Assembly (NCBI RefSeq): GCF_006874475.1
Contig: NZ_VIRM01000063.1
Coordinates: 1-51,298, forward strand
Reading direction: 5' to 3'
Origin: Microbispora hainanensis
GTDB lineage: Bacteria > Actinomycetota > Actinomycetes > Streptosporangiales > Streptosporangiaceae
DNA length: 51,298 nucleotides
The translations under genes were made by a program, and so were the position numbers. Of the stretch, positions 33,946 through 42,345 are shown in pieces. Each line of letters opens with the position of its first letter. Within the stretch, counting starts at the first letter, position 1. The notes beneath the pieces were generated by a model. That model was not told the origin of the DNA. It saw only the letters and a list, made by a program, of their open reading frames with translations, and made no database searches.

Positions 33946-34383
33946 TCAGCAGATCTTGTAGTCCTGCCGCGAGGAGTTGTACGCGCAGGAGTCGACCAGC
34001 TTGCCGGAGGCGTTCCGCAGGAACGCCTTGTCCTTGGTCTGGTTCCAGATGTACGCGAGCGTGCCCCCGCTCCTGCCCCAGTAGACGGTGGTGGAGGTGT
34101 TCTTCCCCCGGCCGGTCCGCAGGGTGACCGTCTTCCCGGCTCCGAGAGTGAACCGGCCGAACGTGGAGACATGGTCGGAGCGCTTCGTGTCGTCGCGGAC
34201 GGTCCAGTCCTTGAGGCCGACGGCCTTCTTCGTCGTGTTCTTGATCTGCACGTACTCGCCGTTCAGGCTGCTGTTCGCCCCGTTGTCCGGTGAGCCGGGC
34301 GAGTCGAAGTAGATCTTCGTGATCTGTACGGCGGGGCCCGCCGCGTGGGCGGGCTGGGAGACGGCGGCCACGCTGACGGCCAC
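33946..34383 (-). CDS. Lamin-tail domain protein with truncated signal peptide
   Basis: The 130-residue body is an extracellular lamin-tail (LTD) beta-sandwich: VQITKIYFDSPG, LNGEYVQIKNTTKKAVGLKD, VRDDTKRSDHVSTFG, LRTGRGKNTSTTVYWG and a final DSCAYNSSRQDYKIC with two cysteines. These are usually secreted with a full Sec signal. Here the first possible start (GTG 34383) gives only VSVAAVSQPAHAA before the cleavage site and no basic N-terminus. The codons just before it, back to the ribokinase stop (TGA), read APVAA in the same frame, which is how the missing signal would continue. So the 5' end of the gene appears to have been lost at the ribokinase junction. Translation might be coupled to ribokinase; secretion is doubtful. 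Confidence 0.7.
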   Translation of the reverse strand: MAVSVAAVSQPAHAAGPAVQITKIYFDSPGSPDNGANSSLNGEYVQIKNTTKKAVGLKDWTVRDDTKRSDHVSTFGRFTLGAGKTVTLRTGRGKNTSTTVYWGRSGGTLAYIWNQTKDKAFLRNASGKLVDSCAYNSSRQDYKIC

Positions 34384-34401
34384 CGCTGCGACCGGGGCGC
34401 C

Positions 34402-35343
34402 TCAGTGAGCGGTTTCTCCGGCCATGGCATCGAGCAGTTCGTCCACCGCCTTCCGGTCGGGCAGGGAGGGGCCGGCGCCGGGCAGCGTGGTCGCCAGGGC
34501 CCCGGCGGCCATCCCGCGGCGGATCGCCGTGGAGATGTCGAGGCCCGCCGCGAGAGCCGCGCCGAAGGAGCCGGTGAAGGCGTCACCCGCGGCGGTCGTG
34601 TCCACGGGCGTCACGGGGTAGGCCGGGAAGTGCCGGGCGCGCTCGGGGGTGACCGACAGCGCGCCGGCCGATCCGAGCGTGATGAGCGCGTGCCGCACTC
34701 CGCGGTCGAGGAACCAGGCCGCGGCCCGCTCGGCGGACTCGACGTCGACGACCTCCACCCCGGTCAGCGCGGCGGCCTCGCTCTCGTTGGGGGTCACGAC
34801 GGCGACGTGCGGCCACACCCGGTCGGGCAGCGGCTGGGCGGGCGCGGGATCGAGCACCACGGTCAGCCCGGCCCGTGCAGCCGCCTCCGCCGCGTGACAG
34901 GCGACCCCGGCCGGGATCTCGAGCTGGAGGAGCAGCACGCCCGCTCTGCCGCGCACGGCCCGGATGCTCTCGTCCACCATCTCGGCGGTGAGCTCGGCGT
35001 TGGCGAGCGGAGTCATGACGATGTCGTTCTCGCCCGACGCGTCCACCCTGATGTGCGCGACGCCCGTACGGCTGCCGACGGAGCGGACCTCCGTCAGCGC
35101 CACCCCGTGGGCGCGCAGCGCCGACGACACGATGTCGCCGAACGGGTCCGTGCCGACGCAGCCGACGAGCCAGGTGGGCGCTCCCGCACGAGCGGCGGCG
35201 ACCGCCTGGTTGGCGCCCTTCCCCCCGAGGTTCACGGTGACGTCGTCGCCGAGAACGGTCTCCCCCCGGCGGGGAAGCCGGCGGGCGAAGGCGGTGACGT
35301 CCGCGGAGATGCTCCCGACGACGACGACACCTCTCGGTCGCAT
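34402..35343 (-). CDS. rbsK: Ribokinase-like PfkB sugar kinase
   Basis: A 313-residue PfkB-family kinase that phosphorylates a sugar with ATP, most like ribokinase. The N-terminal signature VNLGGKGANQAVAAAR (residues about 38-53) and the C-terminal ATP/catalytic motif DTTAAGDAFTGSFGAAL, with Asp near 259, are intact. NESEAAALTG is also typical. An AGGAGGAAC ribosome site precedes ATG 35343. It is the last intact gene of the operon. With the nucleoside hydrolase upstream it would trap freed ribose as ribose 5-phosphate. The gap to the hydrolase is 161 bases and contains a 14-bp tandem repeat. Confidence 0.85.
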   Translation of the reverse strand: MRPRGVVVVGSISADVTAFARRLPRRGETVLGDDVTVNLGGKGANQAVAAARAGAPTWLVGCVGTDPFGDIVSSALRAHGVALTEVRSVGSRTGVAHIRVDASGENDIVMTPLANAELTAEMVDESIRAVRGRAGVLLLQLEIPAGVACHAAEAAARAGLTVVLDPAPAQPLPDRVWPHVAVVTPNESEAAALTGVEVVDVESAERAAAWFLDRGVRHALITLGSAGALSVTPERARHFPAYPVTPVDTTAAGDAFTGSFGAALAAGLDISTAIRRGMAAGALATTLPGAGPSLPDRKAVDELLDAMAGETAH

Positions 35344-35383
35344 GGCGTTCCTCCTGTCTCAAGCTGTCAGGTGCATGGCGCGC

Positions 35384-35439
35384 GGGGCCCGGTGTACGGG
35401 GCCCGGTGTACGGGGCCCGGTGTACGGGGCCCGGTGTGC
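35384..35439. repeat. Four tandem 14-bp repeats between operon genes
   Basis: GGGGCCCGGTGTAC occurs three times exactly (35384-35425) and a fourth time with one change (35426-35439). It lies in the 161-base gap between nucleoside hydrolase and ribokinase and codes for nothing. Confidence 0.9.
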
Positions 35440-35504
35440 TGCCATCTCGTCCGGTCGCGCCCCGCGCGCGTGGCCGGCCTGCCGTACGCCGCGGGCGGCG
35501 ACGC

Positions 35505-36446
35505 TCAGGAGACCCGGCCGAGCGTCTCGATCGCACCGATCATGAGATCCCAGAACCGGTCGCGATCCAGCCCGATCCCGACGTTCGCGTTGGGCTCCCA
35601 GTCCATGCGGCAGTGCAGGTCGGCCACGGTCGCGCCCCGGGTGTGCCGGCCGTCCAGCTCGATGCGCAGGCCCACCCGCTCGTACGTCATGACCGTGGGA
35701 TCGATCAGGTACGCCACGGTGATCGGGTCGTGCAGCGGCGGCGCGGGGAACCCCCAGGTCTCGTGATAGGTGGAGCCGAAGAACGTGAGCAGCTCCACGC
35801 AGACGCGGGCGAGCGGGGTGCCGAGCGCCTCGATCCTGGCGAGCACGTCGGCGGTGACCAGCGCCTGGTGGCTGACGTTGAGCCCGACCCATGTCGTCGG
35901 CACGCCGCTGTCCAGCACCTCCGCCGCCGCCTCCGGATCGGCGTAGACGTTGAACTCCGCGTACGGCGTGTGGTTGCCGCGATCCGTGGAGCCCCCCATG
36001 ATCACGATTTCCCTGATCCGCTCGCGGTCTTCGGGATGGCGGCGCAGCAGGGTGGCGATGTTCGTCAGCGGGCCGATGGCCACCACGGTCACCGGCTCGC
36101 CGGCGGCCGCCAGCGTGTCGTGGATGAGGTCCACGCCGTGGCGGGGGTCGAGCGGGACGCTCGGCTCCCCGAACGCCGGGCCGTCCAGGCCGCTCTCCCC
36201 GTGCACGTAGTCGCCGATCTCCAGCGGCGCCGCGAGCGGGCGGTCGCAGCCGGCGGCGACCGGCACATCGGTGACGCCTGCCAGGCTCAGCATCCGACGC
36301 GCGTTGAGCGCGGTCTTCTCCACCGTCTGGTTGCCCGCGACCGTCGCGACCGCGCGCAGGTCGATCGCCGGGTCGGCCACCGCGAGCAGGATGGCCATGG
36401 CGTCGTCGTGCCCGGGGTCGCAGTCGAGGATCACCGGGATCGGCAT
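35505..36446 (-). CDS. Inosine/uridine-preferring nucleoside hydrolase
   Basis: A 313-residue nucleoside hydrolase that splits the N-glycosidic bond of ribonucleosides, giving base and ribose. The Ca2+-binding DCDPGHDDAMAI signature is at residues 8-19. The substrate region VAIGPLTNIATLLRRHP follows, then VIMGGSTDRGNHTPYAEFNV with NVYADPEAA, and the last conserved LHDPITVAYLIDP (Asp that binds Ca2+). All key residues are present and the size is normal for the family. It is cytoplasmic. The start ATG is one base after the stop of the GATase-like gene, so they are coupled. Together with ribokinase it points to ribonucleoside salvage or breakdown. Confidence 0.92.
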   Translation of the reverse strand: MPIPVILDCDPGHDDAMAILLAVADPAIDLRAVATVAGNQTVEKTALNARRMLSLAGVTDVPVAAGCDRPLAAPLEIGDYVHGESGLDGPAFGEPSVPLDPRHGVDLIHDTLAAAGEPVTVVAIGPLTNIATLLRRHPEDRERIREIVIMGGSTDRGNHTPYAEFNVYADPEAAAEVLDSGVPTTWVGLNVSHQALVTADVLARIEALGTPLARVCVELLTFFGSTYHETWGFPAPPLHDPITVAYLIDPTVMTYERVGLRIELDGRHTRGATVADLHCRMDWEPNANVGIGLDRDRFWDLMIGAIETLGRVS

Positions 36447-36447
36447 G

Positions 36448-37197
36448 TCAGATCTCCTTCGCGAGCCAGCGGACCGCCCGGGTGAACAGCGTGCGGTAGC
36501 CGTCCCAGGAGACGAACTCGTCGGGGCACCAGTGCGGCGCGATGTCGGAGGCCCAGGCGAGCGCCCGGCCCGCCCCGGCCTGCCGTACGGCGAGCAGGGG
36601 GTCGCCGGCGACGGTCGCGAGCAGCGTCGCGTCGTCGGGCAGGGCGAAGCGGTTGTAACCGAGCAGGTCGGGCCACTCGGCGGGGAGTCCGGCGACGATG
36701 GGGTGCGTCTCGTCGGCGAGCAGGCCGGGCACGCCCTGCGGGGCCTCGACGCGGTCGTCGTAGCGGGAGATCCGGGCGGGGAGCACCCGTTCGACCGCCG
36801 TGCCGGCGAACGCGGCCTTCGCCTCGAAGCCCTGGAAGCTCAGGTAGCCGCCCGCCATGGCGAGGCCGCCGCCCTGCTCCACCCAGCCGGCCAGCAGATC
36901 GAGCCGGTTGACGGTCTTCTCGCTGGCCAGCCAGGTGGCGGGGTGCAGCAGGATGCTGTTGGCCCCGATGTCGGAGAGCACGATCACGTCGTACGCGGCC
37001 AGCGCCTCGGGCGTGCCGGGGAACAGCGCGGGCACATCGTGCGCGGGCAGGTGGTCGACCTCGATGCCGTCGGCGACCAGGACGTCCCGCAGCGGATCGA
37101 TTCCGGTGTGGTAGGTCGTCGAGGTGAACGAGTCGAAGCCCTTGTAGTGGGTCGACACGCTCACCCACGATTCGCCGGCGACCAGCACGCGGGTCAT
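36448..37197 (-). CDS. GATase1-like protein (PF07090-type)
   Basis: A 249-residue protein of the uncharacterised 'putative glutamine amidotransferase' group. Typical stretches are VLVAGESWVSVSTHYKGFD at the start, HLPAHDVPALFP, VIVLSDIGANSILLHP, WVEQGGGLAMAGGYLSFQG and AWASDIAPHWCP near the end. The class I amidotransferase nucleophile Cys is not at the expected place: the elbow reads AGGYLSF. So amidotransferase activity is unlikely, and a sugar- or ligand-binding role like the ThuA proteins is possible. ATG 37197 has AAGGAGA 8 bases upstream. It is coupled to nucleoside hydrolase and sits 31 bases after the phosphotriesterase-like gene. Confidence 0.85.
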   Translation of the reverse strand: MTRVLVAGESWVSVSTHYKGFDSFTSTTYHTGIDPLRDVLVADGIEVDHLPAHDVPALFPGTPEALAAYDVIVLSDIGANSILLHPATWLASEKTVNRLDLLAGWVEQGGGLAMAGGYLSFQGFEAKAAFAGTAVERVLPARISRYDDRVEAPQGVPGLLADETHPIVAGLPAEWPDLLGYNRFALPDDATLLATVAGDPLLAVRQAGAGRALAWASDIAPHWCPDEFVSWDGYRTLFTRAVRWLAKEI

Positions 37198-37228
37198 GGA
37201 AATCGTCTCCTTCTGTTCGTGTGTGTGA

Positions 37229-38296
37229 TCAGTGGCCGCGCGCGGCGGCGAGGAAGAGCTCGCGCGGGTTGTCCGCGAGCAGCCGGGTGGTGTCACCGGC
37301 GGTCAGCCCGTGCCGGTGCAGGCGCGGCACGAAGTGGGTGAGGATGTGGGCGTAGCCGGTGCCGCCGTAGCGCACGAGCATGGTCTTCAGGAACACGTCC
37401 TGGGAGAGCAGGACCTTGTGCCCGAGCCCGGCGCGGACCAGCCAGGCCACGGCGGCGGCGTTCTCCTCGTCGCAGGGAGACTGGCCCTCGCCCGGATAGA
37501 GGTAGTCCATGCCGCACATGTCGTAGCCGAGGTAGGCGCCGCGCAGGGCGAGGGACACCTGGTAGTCGCGGTCCGCGCCGCTGGGGTTCAGGTGCGAGAG
37601 CACCGTGCCGGCGAGCAGGCCGCCCTCCTCGGCGACGACGTCGAGCACGCGGTGACCGTGCCGCACCCAGCCGGGGAGATGGACCGAGAGCGGCACGCCG
37701 GTGCGGGCCTGCGCCCGGGCCGCGCCGCGCAGCACCTTCTCCTCCTCGGCGGTGAAGTCCGGCGAGACGCCGATCTCGCCGATCACACCGGCCCGAACGC
37801 CGTCGACGCCTTCGGTCAGGTCGCGCTCGATCTCGTCGGCGATGTCCGCGGCGGTCATCGAGCGGACTCGGGCGGGGTGGGTCTTCTCGAGGTAGAAACC
37901 GCAGCCCATGACGATGTTCAGCCCGGTGGCACGGGCGATCGCGACCAGCTCGGCGGGCGCCCGCCCGATCCCCTCGGGAGTCACTTCGAGCACGGTGCGC
38001 CCGCCCCGCCCGGCGAACCTGCGCACCTCCTCGACGGCGGTCCCCGTGTCGTCCAGCGACACGTTGTCGCGAGAGAGGTACGGGTCGTTGCGGAGCCTGC
38101 CGAGGAACTCGATCCGTACGGGGTCGCGGGCGATCAGCTCGCCCTCGGCGTCGCCCTCGGGGGCGGGATGCCAGGCGCGGGCGCCGTCGTTGCGCAGGTG
38201 CTCGTGGCAGAGCGTGATCCCGAGGTCGTCGGGGGACACCGGGCCGAGCACCGTCGTCACGGTCGTCACGGCCGGAGGCAGGGGCGCGGACGTCAT
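37229..38296 (-). CDS. Phosphotriesterase-like metal hydrolase
   Basis: A 355-residue amidohydrolase-superfamily enzyme of the phosphotriesterase-like group, which includes lactonases. The first metal ligands are His31 and His33 in LCHEHL. The bridging residue is a Glu in GEIGVSP, as in Php-type members, rather than a carbamylated Lys. Then come His in SVHLPGW, His in LSHLNPSG and Asp in LLSQDVF. All ligands are therefore present. MGCGFYLEKTHP is family typical. The substrate may be a lactone or cyclic imide derived from the transported compound. The ATG overlaps the permease stop (ATGA), so it is translated with the transporter. Confidence 0.9.
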   Translation of the reverse strand: MTSAPLPPAVTTVTTVLGPVSPDDLGITLCHEHLRNDGARAWHPAPEGDAEGELIARDPVRIEFLGRLRNDPYLSRDNVSLDDTGTAVEEVRRFAGRGGRTVLEVTPEGIGRAPAELVAIARATGLNIVMGCGFYLEKTHPARVRSMTAADIADEIERDLTEGVDGVRAGVIGEIGVSPDFTAEEEKVLRGAARAQARTGVPLSVHLPGWVRHGHRVLDVVAEEGGLLAGTVLSHLNPSGADRDYQVSLALRGAYLGYDMCGMDYLYPGEGQSPCDEENAAAVAWLVRAGLGHKVLLSQDVFLKTMLVRYGGTGYAHILTHFVPRLHRHGLTAGDTTRLLADNPRELFLAAARGH

Positions 38297-39318
38297 TTCC
38301 GGATCGCCCCGAACTTCGCCCACACCTTGCTGTTGGCGAAGATGGCCAGCAGCAGGATGCCGCCCTGGACGATCTGCACGTAGAACGGCGAGACGTGCAG
38401 CAGCACCAGGCCGTTGGCGATCACGCCGAGCGTGAGCGCGCCGAGGATCGTGCCGAGCATGCTCGCCCGGCCGCCGAAGAGGCTGGTGCCGCCGAGCACG
38501 ACGGCCGTGATGACCTCCAGCTCGAAGCCGGATCCGGCGTTGGACGAGCCGGAGCTGAGGCGGGTGGCGATCAGCACGCCTGCGACCGCCGCCGCCAGGC
38601 CGGTGAGCACATAGACGGTCAGCCCGACCTTCCGCGTGTTCACGCCGGCGCGGCGCAGCGACTCGCCGTTGGAGCCGAGGCCGATGACGTAGCGGCCGAA
38701 CGGCGTCCGGGTGAGGACGAGCCAGCCGACGAGCGCGATGATCACGGCGAGGATGGCCGGGACCGGCACCCCGGCGATGCGGCCCTGGCCGATCTGGACG
38801 ATCCAGAGGTCCCCGTCGATGGGGGTCGAGTAGCCCTCGGTGGCGCGCAGCGCCGTACCCCGCATGATCGACAGCATGGCGAGCGTGACGATGAACGGCG
38901 GGATGTTCTGGTAGGAGGAGAACCACCCGTTCACGAACCCGATCAGCGCGCCGAGCGCGAGGATCGCGACCAGGGCGAGGGTGGGGTTCCACCCGTGCTG
39001 CAGCACGATCGCGAGCAGCGACCCGGACAGCGCGACGGTGGACCCGACCGACAGGTCGATGCCGGACGTGCTGATCACGAAGGTCATCGCGGTCGCCACG
39101 ACCAGCGTGGGGGCGATCTGCCGCAACAGGTTGAAAATGTTGCCGGTCGTGGCGAACCGGTCGGCGGAGAACGCGAAGAAAATCAGCAGGACCACCAGAA
39201 CGGCCGCGATGGCGATCGTCTGCGCGTGCCGGCCGATGTGGGCACTGGCCCTGGCCGACCTGGTGGTGACGACCCGCCGGCTGGTCCCGGCTCCGGTGGC
39301 GGTCTTGGTGGGGGTCAC
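38293..39318 (-). CDS. Ribose/nucleoside-type ABC permease
   Basis: A 341-residue RbsC-family permease with about 9-10 helices. The signature ATAMTFVISTSGIDLSVGS is near residue 75-90, and VITAVVLGGTSLFGGRASML near residue 290. The N-terminal 30 residues are polar and basic. Start GTG 39318 has GGAGGGGAGG upstream and overlaps the ATPase stop in GTGA. Only one permease gene is present, so it would act as a homodimer, unlike the two-permease importer at 17-22 kb. Confidence 0.88.
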   Translation of the reverse strand: MTPTKTATGAGTSRRVVTTRSARASAHIGRHAQTIAIAAVLVVLLIFFAFSADRFATTGNIFNLLRQIAPTLVVATAMTFVISTSGIDLSVGSTVALSGSLLAIVLQHGWNPTLALVAILALGALIGFVNGWFSSYQNIPPFIVTLAMLSIMRGTALRATEGYSTPIDGDLWIVQIGQGRIAGVPVPAILAVIIALVGWLVLTRTPFGRYVIGLGSNGESLRRAGVNTRKVGLTVYVLTGLAAAVAGVLIATRLSSGSSNAGSGFELEVITAVVLGGTSLFGGRASMLGTILGALTLGVIANGLVLLHVSPFYVQIVQGGILLLAIFANSKVWAKFGAIRK

Positions 39319-40094
39319 CGTCGCCTCCCCTCCTTGTCCTCCTCGTCGTGGGCGACGATCTCCGACACGAGCCGTTCGAGGCTGGTGCTCCGGGCGTCCA
39401 GGTCGGCCCTGAGCGTGCCCTCGTACATGACGCACAGCCGGTCGCAGACCCGGAAGAGGTCCTGCAGGCGGTGCGTGATGAGGATCACCGAGACGTCCTG
39501 GGCCGAGACCGTCTTGATCAGTTCGAGGACGGTCTCGACCTCGGCGACGGCGAGCGCCGCCGTCGGCTCGTCGAGAATGAGCAGTTTGGGGCCGAACGTC
39601 ACCGCCCGGGCGATGGCGACCGCCTGCCGCTGTCCGCCGGACAGCCCTCCGACGGGGATGTCCGTCAGCGGGATCCGGATGTTCAGGGCGTCGAGGTGAC
39701 GACGGGCGTCCGCGTGCATCCTGCGCACGTCGAGCATCATCCCGCCGGCCCTGCGCGGCTCCCTGCCGAGGAACAGGTTCCCGGCCACGTCGATGTCGTC
39801 GCAGAGCGCGAGGTCCTGGTAGACCATCTCGATGCCCAGTTCGCGGGCGTCCTTGGGGCTGGCGAAGGCGACCGGCCGGCCGTCGAAGACGATCTCGCCG
39901 GAGTCCGGCACGACTGCGCCGGCCAGCACCTTCATGAGGGTGGACTTGCCGGCGGCGTTGTCGCCGACGAGCCCCACCACCTCTCCCGGGCCGACGCGCA
40001 GCGTCACGCCGCGCAGCGCGTCGACCATTCCGTAGCGCTTGCGGATGTCGCGCATGACCACCCGGTCGGCGCGCCCCGCCTCTTGGTCCGTCAT
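39315..40094 (-). CDS. Single-domain sugar ABC ATPase
   Basis: A 259-residue ATPase with one nucleotide-binding domain of the FrcA type, not the usual double RbsA form. Walker A is GDNAAGKST near residue 43, the signature is GGLSGGQRQAVAIARA, Walker B is LLILDEPTAALA, followed by LITHRLQD. It would work as a homodimer with the permease. Coupled with the permease gene by a 4-base overlap and 17 bases after the binding-protein gene. Confidence 0.9.
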   Translation of the reverse strand: MTDQEAGRADRVVMRDIRKRYGMVDALRGVTLRVGPGEVVGLVGDNAAGKSTLMKVLAGAVVPDSGEIVFDGRPVAFASPKDARELGIEMVYQDLALCDDIDVAGNLFLGREPRRAGGMMLDVRRMHADARRHLDALNIRIPLTDIPVGGLSGGQRQAVAIARAVTFGPKLLILDEPTAALAVAEVETVLELIKTVSAQDVSVILITHRLQDLFRVCDRLCVMYEGTLRADLDARSTSLERLVSEIVAHDEEDKEGRRR

Positions 40095-40111
40095 GCGAGT
40101 CCCTTCGCCGC

Positions 40112-41092
40112 TCACTTGAAGGTGGCGCGGTACGGGTCGACGTTGTCCTTGGTCACGATCGTCACGGGCACGTCGATCTTCTTCTTCGCCTGGGCGCCGC
40201 CGATCAGGGCCTTGGCCTCCTTGACGGCCTCGTAGCCCTCGGTCTTCGGGTCCTGCTGGACCACCCCGGCGACGAACCCCTCGTCGATGCCGTCGATGGC
40301 CTCCTTGGTCAGGTCCCAGCCGAAGACCTTGATCCGGTCGGCCGCGTTCTGCGACTTCACCGCGGCGACCGTGCCGAGCAGGGCCGGCTCGCCGGTGGCG
40401 TACACGATGTTCATGTCGGACCGGGAGGTGAGCAGGTTCTCCGCGGCCGTCATCGCGGCCTCCTGCTTGTTCTGCCCGTCGACCGTCTGCACGATCTTGG
40501 CGCCGGCGCCCTCGACGGTCTTGTTGAAGTCGTCCTTGCGGATGTTCTGGATGAAGGAGTTCAGCGCACCCACCACGCCGATCTTCGGCGCGCTCAGTCC
40601 CTGCGCCTGAGCCCACTTGTTGACGAACTCGCCCGCCTGCCGGGCCGCCGCCGCGTTGTCCACGCCCACCTGGGTGTCGACGGCGGGCGAGTCGACGATC
40701 GCGTCCACGGCGACGACCTTCAGTCCGGCGTCCTTGGCGATCTTCACGGCGGGCTTGATGCCCTCGACGTCGATGGCGACCACGATGACCGCGTCGAACT
40801 GCTGCTGGACGAAGTTGTCGACGGCCTCGTTCTGCTTGGCCGGGTCGTCGTTGGCGTTGAAGATCGTGAGATCGACGTTCGCCTCCTTCGCCGCCTGCTG
40901 GGCGCCGGCGTTCATCTCGTTGAAGAAGATCGCCTGCTGGTTGATCTGGACCAGTCCGACCCGCGGCCGGTCTCCGCCGGAGCCTCCGGAAGCGCCGGAG
41001 TCGTCCGAGCCGCCACACGCCGCCGCCAGCAGGCCGGTGGCCAGGATCGTCGTCGCCGCTGTCAGGCGGATGAGCCTCGTGGATCGAGCCAT
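40112..41092 (-). CDS. Sugar/nucleoside-binding lipoprotein
   Basis: A 326-residue extracellular binding lipoprotein of the RbsB family. The signal LTAATTILATGLLAAACGGS ends in a lipobox with Cys25. The binding core includes VGLVQINQQAIFFNEMNAG, NANDDPAKQNEAVDNFV, VDAIVDSPAVDTQVGVDN and VVGALNSFIQNIRKDDFN. The start MARSTRLIRL (41092) makes a proper signal peptide. It is the first gene of the operon. A perfect 16-bp palindrome lies 47 bases upstream, so the operon is probably repressed by the divergent LacI protein. Ligand unknown, but the operon enzymes favour a ribonucleoside-like molecule. Confidence 0.9.
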   Translation of the reverse strand: MARSTRLIRLTAATTILATGLLAAACGGSDDSGASGGSGGDRPRVGLVQINQQAIFFNEMNAGAQQAAKEANVDLTIFNANDDPAKQNEAVDNFVQQQFDAVIVVAIDVEGIKPAVKIAKDAGLKVVAVDAIVDSPAVDTQVGVDNAAAARQAGEFVNKWAQAQGLSAPKIGVVGALNSFIQNIRKDDFNKTVEGAGAKIVQTVDGQNKQEAAMTAAENLLTSRSDMNIVYATGEPALLGTVAAVKSQNAADRIKVFGWDLTKEAIDGIDEGFVAGVVQQDPKTEGYEAVKEAKALIGGAQAKKKIDVPVTIVTKDNVDPYRATFK

Positions 41093-41138
41093 GAGAGAGG
41101 AACCTTTCGGGGGGTCGGGCAGGGATGGGTCACCGGTT

Positions 41139-41154
41139 GGGTAATCGATTACCC
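41139..41154. promoter_or_regulatory. Perfect 16-bp LacI operator
   Basis: GGGTAATCGATTACCC is fully palindromic and lies 47 bases before the binding-protein start codon, where it would cover the operon promoter. A second copy with 14 of 16 matches is at 41282-41297. Confidence 0.75.
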
Positions 41155-41281
41155 GAGTTTCGGGCATGCTAGTGGGGCCAAAAAAGCAGCGTCAAGATGC
41201 AGTTTCCTCACCAAACCTCTATCGTTCCTTGTGATCCCGGCAGTCCAGGACGCTGCAAGGTCGATCGTTGGTAAAGATCAA

Positions 41282-41297
41282 GGGAAATCGATTACAC
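41282..41297. promoter_or_regulatory. Second LacI operator overlapping the lacI ribosome site
   Basis: GGGAAATCGATTACAC matches the upstream palindrome in 14 of 16 positions. It ends one base before the lacI start codon and covers its AAGGGA ribosome site, suggesting autorepression. The two site centres are 143 bp apart. Confidence 0.65.
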
Positions 41298-41298
41298 G

Positions 41299-42315
41299 AT
41301 GGGCGTGACGATTCACGACGTGGCACGAGCGGCCGGCGTCTCCGTGGCATCGGCCTCCCGTGCCCTCTCGGGGCGGCGCAAGGTCACGCCCGAGGTCGCC
41401 GAGCGGGTGGCGCGCGCCGCGGCCGAGCTCGGTTACCAGCCGAACGCGGTCGCCAAGGCGCTGCGCGACCAGACCACCGGCACGATCGGGATGGTCGTGC
41501 CGGGCATCGGCAACCCGTTCTTCACGACGATCGTCGAGGCGGTGGAGCGCGAGCTGCAGAACTCCGGCACCGACCTGCTGCTGTGCTCGTCCCAGTACAG
41601 CCCACAGGTCGAGGCGCGCAGGCTGGAGACCCTGCTGGCCCGGCGCGTGGACGGGCTGATCATCAGCCCGTGCGACATCGAGGCCAGCGTCCCGGCGGTG
41701 CTCGACGCGGCCCGCCGGGTGCCGCTGGTGCAGCTCGACCGTTACATCGAGGGCGGCGGGGCCGACTGGGTGGGCGTGGACGACGAGGCCGGGCTGGCCC
41801 TCGCGGTCGACCATGTGATCGCGGGCGGGGCCCGCTCCGTGGTCTTCGCCGGGAGCCGGCTGGTGAGCTCCTCCGCCCGGTTGCGGCTCAGCGGTTTCGA
41901 GCGCGCCGCCGCGCGGACCGGCGTCGAGGTTCTGCCGCCGCTGCTGGGCGAGTTCACCCTCGAATGGGGCGTCGAGGCCGGGCGCGTGCTGCTCGACGCC
42001 GGGCGGCTGCCGGACGCCGTCGTCTGCGCGAACGACGAGATCGCCGTGGGCCTGGTGCGGTCGCTGCGGTTCGGCGGCAGGCGCGTCCCCGAGGACGTGG
42101 CCGTGGTGGGATTCGACGACGTGGGACACGCGACCATGTGCGATCCGCCGCTCAGCACCGTGCGCCAGCCGGTGGAGGAGATGGCGGCCGAGGCCGTGCG
42201 CCTGCTCGGCCAGGTCAAGGCCGGCGATCCCCGGCCCGCGCAGCGCATCGCCATCGCTCCCAGGCTCGTCGTGCGGCAGACCAGCCGGCCGGTGGCGGCC
42301 GGCGTCCCGGACTGA
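41299..42315 (+). CDS. LacI family repressor of the nucleoside-type operon
   Basis: A 338-residue LacI-type repressor. The helix-turn-helix starts at residue 4 (TIHDVARAAGVSVASASRAL), with the hinge LGYQPNAVAKALRDQ after it. The effector domain has GMVVPGIGNPFFTTIVEAVE, CANDEIAVGLV and VVGFDDVGHATMCDPPLSTV. Divergent from the transporter/hydrolase operon. The operator palindromes with an AATCGATT core fit the central CG typical of LacI-family sites. It likely releases the operon when the imported compound or a breakdown product binds. Confidence 0.92.
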   Translation: MGVTIHDVARAAGVSVASASRALSGRRKVTPEVAERVARAAAELGYQPNAVAKALRDQTTGTIGMVVPGIGNPFFTTIVEAVERELQNSGTDLLLCSSQYSPQVEARRLETLLARRVDGLIISPCDIEASVPAVLDAARRVPLVQLDRYIEGGGADWVGVDDEAGLALAVDHVIAGGARSVVFAGSRLVSSSARLRLSGFERAAARTGVEVLPPLLGEFTLEWGVEAGRVLLDAGRLPDAVVCANDEIAVGLVRSLRFGGRRVPEDVAVVGFDDVGHATMCDPPLSTVRQPVEEMAAEAVRLLGQVKAGDPRPAQRIAIAPRLVVRQTSRPVAAGVPD

Positions 42316-42345
42316 GTGAGGGACTGAGTGAGGGAAGGAGGCCGC

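Noticed and set aside
36448..37197. True glutamine amidotransferase activity for the GATase-like protein
   Set aside because: The nucleophile elbow has no cysteine (AGGYLSF), so only the fold name is kept.
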